A stretch of 9,839 bases of DNA from Bacteroidaceae bacterium. GTDB lineage: Bacteria; Bacteroidota; Bacteroidia; Bacteroidales; Bacteroidaceae. Of this stretch, positions 1 to 6,624 are shown one piece after another. Position numbers and translations under genes: made by a program. The notes under the pieces are model-generated. The model did not search any database. It was not told the DNA's origin and saw only the letters and a program-made list of their open reading frames with translations. The stretch's first letter is position 1, and every line of letters starts with the position of its first letter. The stretch lies in NCBI GenBank assembly GCA_017557475.1, contig JAFYYO010000290.1, positions 1 to 9,839 on the forward strand, in the 5' to 3' direction.

Positions 1-3000
1 CCTTGCCTGCATTGTCCAAAAGATAATATGAACCTGACTTTTCGGGTGTCTCATAGCGATCTACTCCATCACAAGTACAAATGCCATTATGTGTATAGTT
101 GTGGGTATGCATCTCAGATATAGAGTAGAGTCGGAAATAGTCAACGCGGAAGCGTCCCTGATTGGAAGTAGCACGACTGCCAGACTTCAGCATGTTGCTG
201 GTTCGGATACCTATCTGTATATCAGTGGCCTCTTCAAGGGAGAATTCCAGCGTCATCTCTTTCATAACAGGGTCACTGCCGTCCATAGTAGCGGCATAAC
301 CCATGAAGGTGCGGTTGGTTTCTGGTCCTAAATTGGAACCATATTTATCAGAGGTTGCAAAGTAACATGCATTGTCGCCTGCAAAAAGACGTAGGTTTGT
401 GAGATTCTCGTCACCTGTACCCATAGGAGAGAGCAAACAACAGATACGATAAGTGCCAGCAGGAAGGTGAATACTCTGGTATAGTTTAAAATCATCTGGC
501 ATAGGAGAGCAGTTCACCCAACAGCTCTTTTCACCATGGCGTGTGCCACTACACCCACCATTTGAACCATAAGAAGCTTTGGGAAGAAGAGTTGTATTGT
601 TGACGCCTGGTTCTTGTGTATATTCAGTATTTTCTTTCATTCCCCAACCATGCCAACCTGTTGGAATACCTCGAAAGTTGGTACCATCTACAATCATGCC
701 TGTTGTCTCCTCGAAATCGCTATTGGAGATAAGTTCTGTCAAATCTTCGTCTTCTTGTTGATTGGGATTGGTATATGTAGTCTCACTTAATTTCCAGAAA
801 GAGCGATGATTGGTGCCAGAAACAGCAGCAAAAGTCTGAACGGTATTGTCGTTCTTCCAGTTCCAACCTATACATCCATCGGTAAAGTCCGTAACAGACA
901 AATTGGTGGAAGTGATGCCGAAACAATGGCTGCCTTCCTGATCGGAACAATCGACAACTGCATATTCCACGGGAGTTGTCCCCATAGTGATGTTAGTTTC
1001 GGTTGTTTCAGAACATGCCTGAGCATATCGACCTGTTGACAAATTCTTGATGTAGAAGCAATTGGGCTTTCCTGTAGAAACGAACTCCCAACAAGCATTA
1101 TCGTTCATATCCCCTATTGCTAGGATGTCTGAGCCATTGTCCTGAACAAAGAGATTATTGTTGTTGCGAGGAGCGATGATGTAGGCTTTCCCCGCTTCAA
1201 TGGTAAAAGGGGGCGTCTCGTCCAGTCTCTTCTTTATCATCTCTATCTTGGCATCCATAGCGAACTTGTCGTCGCTGGCATACCATGTTGAGAAGATGTC
1301 GTGCTGGGAATCGGTCAGTGCTTTCTTGGCAGCCTTCATCTCAGCCAACGAAAGTGTGAGATTATCGAAGCGGTCAGTCTTGTTCTTATAGGCCAAGGCA
1401 AAGTAGTGCAGGCAAGCACTAACATGCGACATATAGTGTGCATAAGCAGACAGGTTGTCGTAGAAGAAAGTGCGCTGTGCCGCAGGAAGTTGATTCACAA
1501 GTGCATCACATCGATTTGCCACATCTGCAAACGCTACCATTTCACGTCCAGTGCCTGCTATGATGCTGTCCACCTGATTAGAGCCTTCTATTCGGAAAGA
1601 GCGTCCTGGTATGGATTCATAACCTATATCGGAAAGAGGATTGGGCGTAAAGCTGCCCCACTTGTCGTTAATCTGCTTGATGGCACGTTCGTGACGTAAG
1701 TCCTGGAAGATGTACTGACGGTCGAAACCTCCTGGGAAGTCGCTCTTCTTCTGGCACCAATAAGAATAATAGAAGTCGTGATAAAGGTCGGCTACTTCTT
1801 GTGCATGCTCCTCTCCGAAGTACTGCTTGCAATAAGAGAGCAGGAAGTCGTTGGTGTCGTATGTATCTGAGTTCCACATCATAGCGGCATTGGCGGCCAT
1901 TTCCATCAAGAACTCTCGCAAATTGCCGGCATTTACCACACTAAAGGTCTGCTTACCTTTACTCTGCACATAGCGATAATTGCCCTCCATCTTCCAAGGC
2001 CCTTCTGCTGGAGCCAGGTGAGCACCTGTGGAATAGAACTGCAGATTCATGTAATAACCCAGTTGAACATTGTCCGTATTCTGCCATTGTACGAGGTCGT
2101 CGAAGGGATAATGATCGCGACGACCAGCCACAAAAGTCCACAGCATATTGCTGGCAACAGGCGGAGTTATGTAGCCTTTAGCCAGAAGAGATGATATCTC
2201 ATCGTAGAAAGTCATGCGAACAAAGGGATTGGAATTGCCTGTTGACTCACAAATCATGTCGTACTGAATCTTCACCATCTGGCTAATGATGCGGCCACGC
2301 TCTGAATCAGAGGAAGGAGCATCTGAGAAAATCTCCCAGAAAGGCTGGTCAGTCTTGCCCCTGAAGGCAATCTGCCAAAGATTCTCAACGCCACTATTCA
2401 GGACAGCATTTATGGAGAACTGCCAGAATTCCTTTAGCGAAGTTATATCGTTAACTGAAAGTGTTGGAGGAGTCACATGGCGCACATTCTGCCAATAGCT
2501 GTCCCAATTGGAGAAAGAATTGTTGAGGGCAACCATATGATGCGAGGTCAAAACCAATCCATACTTCTTGTAAAGCAAAGCCTCATTGTTGAGTGTTCCG
2601 CTATTAGTTACAGTTGCTGTGTACTCCACAGTGTTGAGTTTAAGGCGAAGCATCGTTTCCAACCAACGCTCGTTGTTGTCTGTAGATTTCCAACGCCAAG
2701 GCTGAAAGAGGTCTTGGTCATTGGGGAACCAAGCACGATAGCGAACTTGAGGAGAAGGACAGAAGTAGTCATAATCAGCTGCAATCTGTATGCTGCTTCT
2801 CACCTCAGGTTGCCAACTACACCAATACCAAAGTGGCGGAACGCCCAAAATGCGTTCGCTGAAGCTATAAATGGCATAGATGGTGCCTCGCATATCTTTG
2901 CCATGAAGGACGATAGAACCAGAAGCTTCGTCCACATAGACGCGATGGCTTTCGAAATCATCCAATTCGAGCGGGTTATCAATAAACGTTCTACTGTCTG

Positions 3001-3256
3001 GTGTATCATCATTAATGACAACTACTCTCAGGCCTTCCTTTGTCTCACTACTTTTAACAATATCGGGAGTAAAGCCCATCACCTTTCGGAAATCTTTTTG
3101 AAGAGCCTGAACAGCCAACATGACTTGACTTTTCTCGCTGGCTGAGACGCGAATCCATACATTGTCTTTTTCAATGGAAATGGTGTTGTTCTGGTCGTCA
3201 GCTATGACTAGGGAAGCAAAAGGAAGCAGAAGCAGGAAAAGAATCATTGATTTCAT
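1..3256 (-). CDS. Secreted GH115-like glycoside hydrolase with C-terminal accessory domains (3' end outside window)
   Basis: The minus strand reads as one open frame of 1085 codons from ATG at 3256 to the left edge, with no stop, so the C terminus is missing. Residues 1-19 form a signal peptide (MKS, Leu-rich core, VIA before DD), which suggests periplasmic or surface export. Residues about 20-680 resemble GH115, the xylan alpha-1,2-glucuronidase family: a K-D-x-R-G-T-I-Y-x-I-Y segment (120-130), YRAWFPNDQD (173-182), YGLVLTSHH (232-240) and a Trp/Tyr-rich helical region (about 440-520). Residues about 685-822 look like a ricin-type or similar beta domain (YIIAPRNNNN, FYIKNLSTGRYA). Residues about 840-1045 look like a carbohydrate-binding beta-sandwich (LISNSDFEE to FRVDYFRLY). 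A His/Cys motif follows at 1049-1062. Start 3256 was chosen because it gives a compact signal peptide; in-frame ATGs at 3289 and 3247 are alternatives. The family is fairly sure; the substrate is not, because expected acidic motifs look altered. Confidence 0.78.
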   Translation of the reverse strand, partial: MKSMILFLLLLPFASLVIADDQNNTISIEKDNVWIRVSASEKSQVMLAVQALQKDFRKVMGFTPDIVKSSETKEGLRVVVINDDTPDSRTFIDNPLELDDFESHRVYVDEASGSIVLHGKDMRGTIYAIYSFSERILGVPPLWYWCSWQPEVRSSIQIAADYDYFCPSPQVRYRAWFPNDQDLFQPWRWKSTDNNERWLETMLRLKLNTVEYTATVTNSGTLNNEALLYKKYGLVLTSHHMVALNNSFSNWDSYWQNVRHVTPPTLSVNDITSLKEFWQFSINAVLNSGVENLWQIAFRGKTDQPFWEIFSDAPSSDSERGRIISQMVKIQYDMICESTGNSNPFVRMTFYDEISSLLAKGYITPPVASNMLWTFVAGRRDHYPFDDLVQWQNTDNVQLGYYMNLQFYSTGAHLAPAEGPWKMEGNYRYVQSKGKQTFSVVNAGNLREFLMEMAANAAMMWNSDTYDTNDFLLSYCKQYFGEEHAQEVADLYHDFYYSYWCQKKSDFPGGFDRQYIFQDLRHERAIKQINDKWGSFTPNPLSDIGYESIPGRSFRIEGSNQVDSIIAGTGREMVAFADVANRCDALVNQLPAAQRTFFYDNLSAYAHYMSHVSACLHYFALAYKNKTDRFDNLTLSLAEMKAAKKALTDSQHDIFSTWYASDDKFAMDAKIEMIKKRLDETPPFTIEAGKAYIIAPRNNNNLFVQDNGSDILAIGDMNDNACWEFVSTGKPNCFYIKNLSTGRYAQACSETTETNITMGTTPVEYAVVDCSDQEGSHCFGITSTNLSVTDFTDGCIGWNWKNDNTVQTFAAVSGTNHRSFWKLSETTYTNPNQQEDEDLTELISNSDFEETTGMIVDGTNFRGIPTGWHGWGMKENTEYTQEPGVNNTTLLPKASYGSNGGCSGTRHGEKSCWVNCSPMPDDFKLYQSIHLPAGTYRICCLLSPMGTGDENLTNLRLFAGDNACYFATSDKYGSNLGPETNRTFMGYAATMDGSDPVMKEMTLEFSLEEATDIQIGIRTSNMLKSGSRATSNQGRFRVDYFRLYSISEMHTHNYTHNGICTCDGVDRYETPEKSGSYYLLDNAGK

Positions 3257-3362
3257 TTCCCTGAGTTTAAATAATAAATCACGCAACATATTTTATTTAA
3301 TTTTGTTTGTTAAGCAACAAGCGAAATCGGTTAATTGAGTACAATTTCTAACTTTTACCTTG

Positions 3363-3395
3363 CAAATATATGCAAACAAAAGGAGAATAATCGAA
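3363..3395 (-). promoter_or_regulatory. Probable Bacteroidetes-type promoter of the GH115-like gene
   Basis: On the minus strand TATATTTG (3370-3363) matches the -7 element TAnnTTTG exactly. TTCG (3395-3392), 21 bp upstream, is one mismatch from the -33 element TTTG. Transcription would start near 3356, leaving a leader of roughly 100 nt to the ATG at 3256. The -7 match is good and the -33 match weaker. Confidence 0.5.
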
Positions 3396-3686
3396 CAACG
3401 GAAGTTAATAAGTGTTAAAGCGAGCGGTTATGATACAATACTATATATTTATGGGGCAAAGATTACACATTCCCTAGATTTCGTAGGACAATTTTGACTT
3501 TGGCGGAAGTTCTACTTGTACAATCTTCTTATTCTGCAAGGAAATGTCATGAGAATTCGCATTTTTGCCCCATTTTCCTGGGCTTATTTGGAGCCAAATG
3601 GTGCTGAGGCTGAAAAGATTCGATTCTTAGCGACTATGCTATACCATTCACATTCAACAGGTTAGCATATTAAGTTTTGTAAAGAA
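3396..3686. other. Intergenic stretch without a gene
   Basis: No ORF with recognisable protein content was found on either strand. Visible here are a perfect 10-bp inverted repeat with distant arms (3451-3460 and 3564-3573) and a near-palindrome of ATTTGG and CCAAAT around AG (3586-3599). Neither can be tied to a function. Confidence 0.6.
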
Positions 3687-3862
3687 GGCAGTTAAAATGG
3701 TCGAAAAAGGCAGTTTTGAGGCCAAACTTAGGCAGTTAAAATGGCAAATTAAGCGTGTTATGTTGGCAAACACTCCCTGTTATGTTTGAAAACGTTCCCT
3801 GTTATATTTGAAAAAAGTCTGTTTCGAGGTCGGAAACTTGGTGTTTTTCGTCGTTCGGAAAA
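3687..3862. repeat. Phased array of about eight degenerate 22-bp direct repeats
   Basis: Units start at 3687, 3709, 3731, 3753, 3775 and 3797, each 22 bp, followed by two weaker ones. GTT occurs at 3691, 3713, 3735, 3757, 3779 and 3801, exactly 22 bp apart, then at 3821 and 3843 (one 20-bp step, then 22). AAA occurs at 3724, 3746, 3768, 3790, 3812 and 3834, again exactly 22 bp apart and 11 bp after each GTT. The first three units begin GGCAGTT; units 5 and 6 begin CCCTGTTAT. The units are too varied for a simple recent tandem duplication, yet the spacing is kept. An 11/22-bp phase places both cores on one face of the helix, as expected for cooperative protein binding. The function is unknown; the array sits between two divergent promoters. 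Confidence 0.7.
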
Positions 3863-3981
3863 AATCTTTACAAGATATTGTACAACTTGTAGCGTGTGCA
3901 ATTGTAATGTTTTTGGACAGGATTCGCGAAACTGCGCGAAAAGAAGTTTTTCAGTTTTTCTCGAAAAAAATCTCATTTTCC

Positions 3982-4012
3982 TTTGCAGCAATTAAGAAAT
4001 GTTCTATATTTG
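3982..4012 (+). promoter_or_regulatory. Bacteroidetes promoter for the RQC/HTH_40 gene and manA
   Basis: TTTG (3982-3985), 19 bp, then TATATTTG (4005-4012) fits the Bacteroidetes consensus TTTG-N19-21-TAnnTTTG exactly. Transcription should start near 4019, so the repeat at 4019-4096 would form the 5' leader of the mRNA. Confidence 0.75.
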
Positions 4013-4018
4013 CACCCC

Positions 4019-4096
4019 GAAAGCCTCTCCCAACCCTCCCATGAAGGGAAGGGCTTAAGGTCTCTCCCTTTAGGGGAAGATTTAGAGGAGGCTCTG
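4019..4096 (+). repeat. GC-rich dispersed-type repeat with imperfect hairpins, in the 5' leader
   Basis: The segment consists of pyrimidine and purine blocks (CCTCTCCC, CCCTCCC, GAAGGGAAGGG, CTCTCCCTTTAGGGGAAG, GAGGAGGCT) that can pair locally: AAGCC with GGCTT, CCCTCCC with AAGGG, and CTCCC-TTTA-GGGG. The minus-strand reading NLPLKGETLSPSLHGRVGRG is a peptide string I remember as recurring in many small 'hypothetical proteins' of Bacteroidetes genomes, which suggests a widespread non-coding repeat family. It begins just after the -7 element and ends about 12 bases before the next start codon. Membership of the family is from memory and not searched. Confidence 0.6.
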
Positions 4097-4107
4097 AATA
4101 TAATATT

Positions 4108-4833
4108 ATGGAAGCAAAAGAACCAATAGTGAAGCTCATTAAGGCGCTAATAGAGATAAACATGCCTGCTCAGCGCCAACTGCTCATCGACTTTATGATG
4201 GGCAGACGGAGCCGCCAGATAGAAGAAAGCGAACTGTTTGATAAAGAACTCTTCGGAGTCGGCGAAACCAACGACGAGGACTTCTGGGCATCTATCATCG
4301 ACGTTGCCTACGAGAACGGATTCCTCAAGCAGATGGTCACGAAGAAGAATGCTCTGATACCCACGGCTACAGGCAAGAAGTTCGTCAAGAAACCGAAGTC
4401 GTTCACGATTCCCGACGACGAATCAATCGGCGAAACAGATTCCGATGTGCCTGAACTCGACTCTATCCTGGAACAGACTCAGATAGACCGTCCCATCAAC
4501 GGCCACATCGTCTCGCAACTTGCCAAGCAGCAAATCAAACTCATCACTGCCATCGATCGTCATATCGCTCTCGACAGCTTTGCAGAAAGCGAGGGAATGG
4601 GGCTCGACGAAGTGCTGGAAGACCTCGAGTTGCTTGCTGAACAGAAGCGAAAACTCGACATAACTTACTTCACAGACGAAGTGCTGGGCGACGATTGCAT
4701 GAACGAACTGCTCGACTACTTCGAGAATGCCAAGTCGGACAATATGGACAAGGCGATGAAGGAATATGGCGATATCTATAAGGAAGAAGAGCTCCGACTG
4801 GCGAGAATCGTGTTTAGGATGAATAAATTATAA
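4108..4833 (+). CDS. Stand-alone RecQ C-terminal module (RQC winged helix plus HTH_40), no helicase
   Basis: The protein has 241 residues. Residues about 6-97 align by eye with the RQC winged-helix domain of RecQ helicases (LLIDFMMGRRSRQIE, ELFGVGET, DFWASIIDVAYENGFL, TATGKKFVKKPKSF). An acidic linker follows (about 103-125). Residues about 140-237 resemble the HTH_40 domain at the RecQ C terminus in Bacteroidetes (AIDRHIALDSFAE, LDEVLEDLE, KLDITYFTDEVL, GDIYKEEELRLARIVF). A whole RecQ carries about 500 residues of helicase and zinc-binding domain in front; none is encoded upstream, where a promoter and leader lie instead. It therefore looks like a gene in its own right. In RecQ the RQC domain binds duplex DNA, so DNA or RNA-duplex binding in the cytoplasm is a fair inference. 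manA follows after 9 bases, probably on the same transcript. A GAGGAGG lies 16 nt upstream of the start but belongs to the repeat. A decayed recQ remnant is possible but less likely. Confidence 0.72.
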   Translation: MEAKEPIVKLIKALIEINMPAQRQLLIDFMMGRRSRQIEESELFDKELFGVGETNDEDFWASIIDVAYENGFLKQMVTKKNALIPTATGKKFVKKPKSFTIPDDESIGETDSDVPELDSILEQTQIDRPINGHIVSQLAKQQIKLITAIDRHIALDSFAESEGMGLDEVLEDLELLAEQKRKLDITYFTDEVLGDDCMNELLDYFENAKSDNMDKAMKEYGDIYKEEELRLARIVFRMNKL

Positions 4834-4842
4834 TATATAATT

Positions 4843-5766
4843 ATGGATATACTCAAGTTTAGTCCTATCTTCAAGCCCACTCTTTGGGGCTCTGAGACGT
4901 GGGTTGTCTCTGCTGTGAAAGGCTCTGAATCCATTGCTACAAACGGAATAGACAAGGGTTTGACTCTTCCTGAAATCGTGGCTCGTTATGGGGCCGACTT
5001 CTTGGGAAAGAAGAACTATGAGAAGTTCGCTGGCGACTTCCCCCTTCTCATCAAGTTCATCGATGCTCGTCAAGACCTCTCGATTCAGGTTCATCCTGAT
5101 GATGCGCTTAGTGCAAAAAGGCATGGGAAGATGGGCAAGAACGAGATGTGGTACGTTGTGGATGCCGATAGAGGCAGCCAGCTCATTGCAGGTTTCCGTC
5201 AGAAAATCGAGACGAGCGACTATGCTCAGAAGGTTGCCGACGGAAGCATCGAGGACGACCTCAACAAAGTGAACGTCAGCGAAGGCGATTGCTTCTACAT
5301 CCCAGCTGGTCGTGTGCACGGAATCGGCGCAGGAATGGTCATTGCAGAGATTCAGCAGACGAGCGATGTGACCTATCGCATCTACGATTATCTGCGTCGC
5401 GACCGCGATGGAAACCTCCGTGAACTGCATACAGAACTCGCCCTCGAAGCCATCAATTTCCAAGATATCACGACTGATCCGAAGGTAGCTTATACCGAAA
5501 GTCGCGATGCAGTAGTGAGTCTCGTGGAATGTCCCTTCTTTACGACGAACGAACTCAAGTTGACGAAGCCCTTCAAACGCGATTATACGGGCATCGACAG
5601 CTTCCGAGTTTATATGTGTTTGGATGGTCAGGCTTGCTTCTTGAGTCCCGCTGGTCAAGGCATCTTCCTGCATCAAGGCGAGTCGCTCGTAGTGCCAGCA
5701 TCCATCAAGGAAGTAACCATCCTGCCCGACGAAAACGCTAAGCTGCTGGAAAGCTACGTTGAATAA
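4843..5766 (+). CDS. manA: Mannose-6-phosphate isomerase, class I (type I cupin), short N terminus
   Basis: A zinc-dependent enzyme interconverting mannose 6-phosphate and fructose 6-phosphate in the cytoplasm, feeding GDP-mannose synthesis or mannose use. The 307 residues include the metal ligands expected for the family: Gln82 and His84 in SIQVHPDD, Glu101 in NEMWYVV and His159 in PAGRVHGIGAG. The AEIQQTSDVTYRIYDY (168-183) and LHTE (195-198) segments are also typical. A C-terminal cupin half follows (about 210-307). The start ATG lies 9 bases after the preceding stop, which suggests co-transcription. One oddity: after KPTLWG (12-17) the chain goes straight to SETWVVSAV, whereas relatives I remember carry about 16-20 more residues between WGG and GE-W. 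The frame is intact and the metal site complete, so I call it functional, with a possible in-frame deletion. Confidence 0.93.
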   Translation: MDILKFSPIFKPTLWGSETWVVSAVKGSESIATNGIDKGLTLPEIVARYGADFLGKKNYEKFAGDFPLLIKFIDARQDLSIQVHPDDALSAKRHGKMGKNEMWYVVDADRGSQLIAGFRQKIETSDYAQKVADGSIEDDLNKVNVSEGDCFYIPAGRVHGIGAGMVIAEIQQTSDVTYRIYDYLRRDRDGNLRELHTELALEAINFQDITTDPKVAYTESRDAVVSLVECPFFTTNELKLTKPFKRDYTGIDSFRVYMCLDGQACFLSPAGQGIFLHQGESLVVPASIKEVTILPDENAKLLESYVE

Positions 5767-5800
5767 AGTTTCAACAAAAGCAGAAATTCTTGCCGAAAAA

Positions 5801-5832
5801 TTTGGCAGATAAGCAGAAAAAGTGTACCTTTG
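5801..5832 (+). promoter_or_regulatory. Strong Bacteroidetes promoter of rplU-rpmA
   Basis: TTTG (5801-5804), 20 bp, then TACCTTTG (5825-5832) is a full consensus match. It lies 34 bp after the manA stop and about 88 bp before rplU, so the ribosomal genes have their own start site. The -33 TTTG lies in the right arm of a small inverted repeat (TGCC 5791-5794 with GGCA 5804-5807, and G-T/A-T pairs inside). Confidence 0.8.
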
Positions 5833-5838
5833 CACCCG

Positions 5839-5912
5839 ATTTATGCCGTAGAGGCTCGAAAAAGTGGGTCACGAGATGGCTCCGCCCCGCGGTCAAACCC
5901 GTTATAATTAAT
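5839..5912 (+). promoter_or_regulatory. Possible structured leader of rplU mRNA
   Basis: Within the presumed 5' leader, CTCG (5855-5858) can pair with CGAG (5872-5875), GGGT (5866-5869) with ACCC (5897-5900), and CCGC (5882-5885) with GCGG (5889-5892, loop CCC). The first two helices cross, giving a compact pseudoknot, and the AT-rich start region follows. L21 leaders that bind the ribosomal protein are known in Firmicutes; this one would be an analogue. The helices are short and covariation is untested. Confidence 0.3.
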
Positions 5913-5920
5913 AATTTAAA

Positions 5921-6235
5921 ATGTACGCAATCGTAGAGATTAACGGTCAACAGTTCCGTGTTGAGGAGGGTCAAAAGCTCTTCGTTCACCACATGCCTGA
6001 GGCTGAAGCCGGCAAGACTGTTGAATTTGAGAATGTGTTGTTGGTCGATAACGGCACCATCACAGTGGGCACTCCCACCGTTGAAGGCGCAAAGGTTACG
6101 GCTGAAGTCGTTTCACCCCTGGTTAAGGGCGATAAGGTGCTCGTCTTCCACAAGAAGCGTCGCAAGGGCTATCGCAAGCTCAACGGCCATCGCCAGCAGT
6201 TCACCGAACTGACCATCAAGGGTATCAACGCTTAA
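5921..6235 (+). CDS. rplU: 50S ribosomal protein L21
   Basis: The 104 residues match L21 throughout. It opens [20 protein letters not shown] (1-20) and continues through the beta-barrel with [16 protein letters not shown] (about 47-62). The conserved basic loop [21 protein letters not shown] (about 72-92), which contacts 23S rRNA, is followed by the C-terminal strand FTELTIKGI. The length is normal for Bacteroidetes. It binds 23S rRNA in the large subunit. The start follows an AT-rich leader (TTATAATTAATAATTTAAA) instead of a Shine-Dalgarno sequence, as is common in this phylum. rpmA follows after 25 bases, the usual rplU-rpmA order, under the promoter at 5801-5832. Confidence 0.98.
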   Translation: MYAIVEINGQQFRVEEGQKLFVHHMPEAEAGKTVEFENVLLVDNGTITVGTPTVEGAKVTAEVVSPLVKGDKVLVFHKKRRKGYRKLNGHRQQFTELTIKGINA

Positions 6236-6260
6236 TGTTTAACACTAAAGACTAAACAAA

Positions 6261-6527
6261 ATGGCACATAAAAAAGGTGTAGGTAGTTCTAAGAACGGTC
6301 GCGAATCGGCTGCTCAAAGATTAGGTGTTAAGATTTTCGGTGGCGAGAAGTGCGTTGCAGGCAACATTATCGTTCGTCAGCGTGGCACACGTCACTATCC
6401 TGGCACTAACGTTGCTATGGGTAAGGACAACACTCTTTATGCTCTCGTAGATGGAACTGTACAGTTCAAGAAAGGTCGTCTCGACCGTAGTACTGTAAGT
6501 GTAGTTCCCGTAACTGCTGAGGCATAA
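6261..6527 (+). CDS. rpmA: 50S ribosomal protein L27
   Basis: The 88 residues match L27: [24 protein letters not shown] (1-24) with the flexible basic N-terminal tail that reaches the peptidyl-transferase centre, then [29 protein letters not shown] (about 35-63) and VQFKKGR (about 69-75). The N terminus begins directly with MAHKKG, so there is no cleavable leader of the kind seen in Firmicutes. It is co-transcribed with rplU and followed by a strong terminator, which closes a two-gene unit. Confidence 0.98.
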   Translation: MAHKKGVGSSKNGRESAAQRLGVKIFGGEKCVAGNIIVRQRGTRHYPGTNVAMGKDNTLYALVDGTVQFKKGRLDRSTVSVVPVTAEA

Positions 6528-6572
6528 GGGCGTCCAAGCTCATCTGAAACAGACAATCACAACTCAAATTAA

Positions 6573-6613
6573 GGTCCCCTCATGCTTTCAGCAGCGAGGG
6601 GACTATGTTTTTT
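6573..6613 (+). terminator. Rho-independent terminator after rpmA
   Basis: GTCCCCTC (6574-6581) pairs perfectly with GAGGGGAC (6596-6603) around a 14-nt loop. A short TATG spacer and six T residues (6608-6613) follow. It ends only 11 bases before the menA start codon, so menA translation starts almost directly after it. Confidence 0.85.
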
Positions 6614-6624
6614 AAGAAAGCATT

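Noticed and set aside
2477..3145. 222-codon plus-strand open frame
   Set aside because: It is antisense to the GH115-like gene, whose frame is continuous and has a signal peptide and family motifs. The plus-strand product looks random.
1..3256. Reading the left third as a broken gene or pseudogene because only short frames appear complete
   Set aside because: The minus-strand frame runs 1085 codons without a stop to the window edge; it merely lacks its end here.
3687..3862. CRISPR array or plasmid-type replication iterons
   Set aside because: There are no identical repeats separated by unique spacers and no Cas or Rep genes. The flanks are ordinary chromosomal genes, and no DnaA-box cluster was seen.
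3758..4044. Three overlapping small open frames (3758-3991 minus, 3786-3995 plus, 3808-4044 plus)
   Set aside because: They overlap one another and the repeat array, are rich in Phe/Lys from AT-rich DNA, and end beyond or inside a consensus promoter. No coding signal was seen.
3951..4163. 70-codon minus-strand frame containing NLPLKGETLSPSLHGRVG
   Set aside because: The peptide comes from the dispersed repeat at 4019-4096 and overlaps the start of the RQC/HTH_40 gene; it is useful as a marker of the repeat, not as a gene.
5789..5808. Small hairpin after manA as a terminator
   Set aside because: The stem (TGCC/GGCA with an AAA loop) is not followed by a T run and overlaps the rplU -33 element, so it is not a convincing terminator.
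4828..5835. 335-codon open frame on the minus strand
   Set aside because: It lies opposite manA, which has clear family motifs and metal ligands. The minus-strand protein has no recognisable family and its ends simply follow the sense gene; it is a codon-bias shadow.
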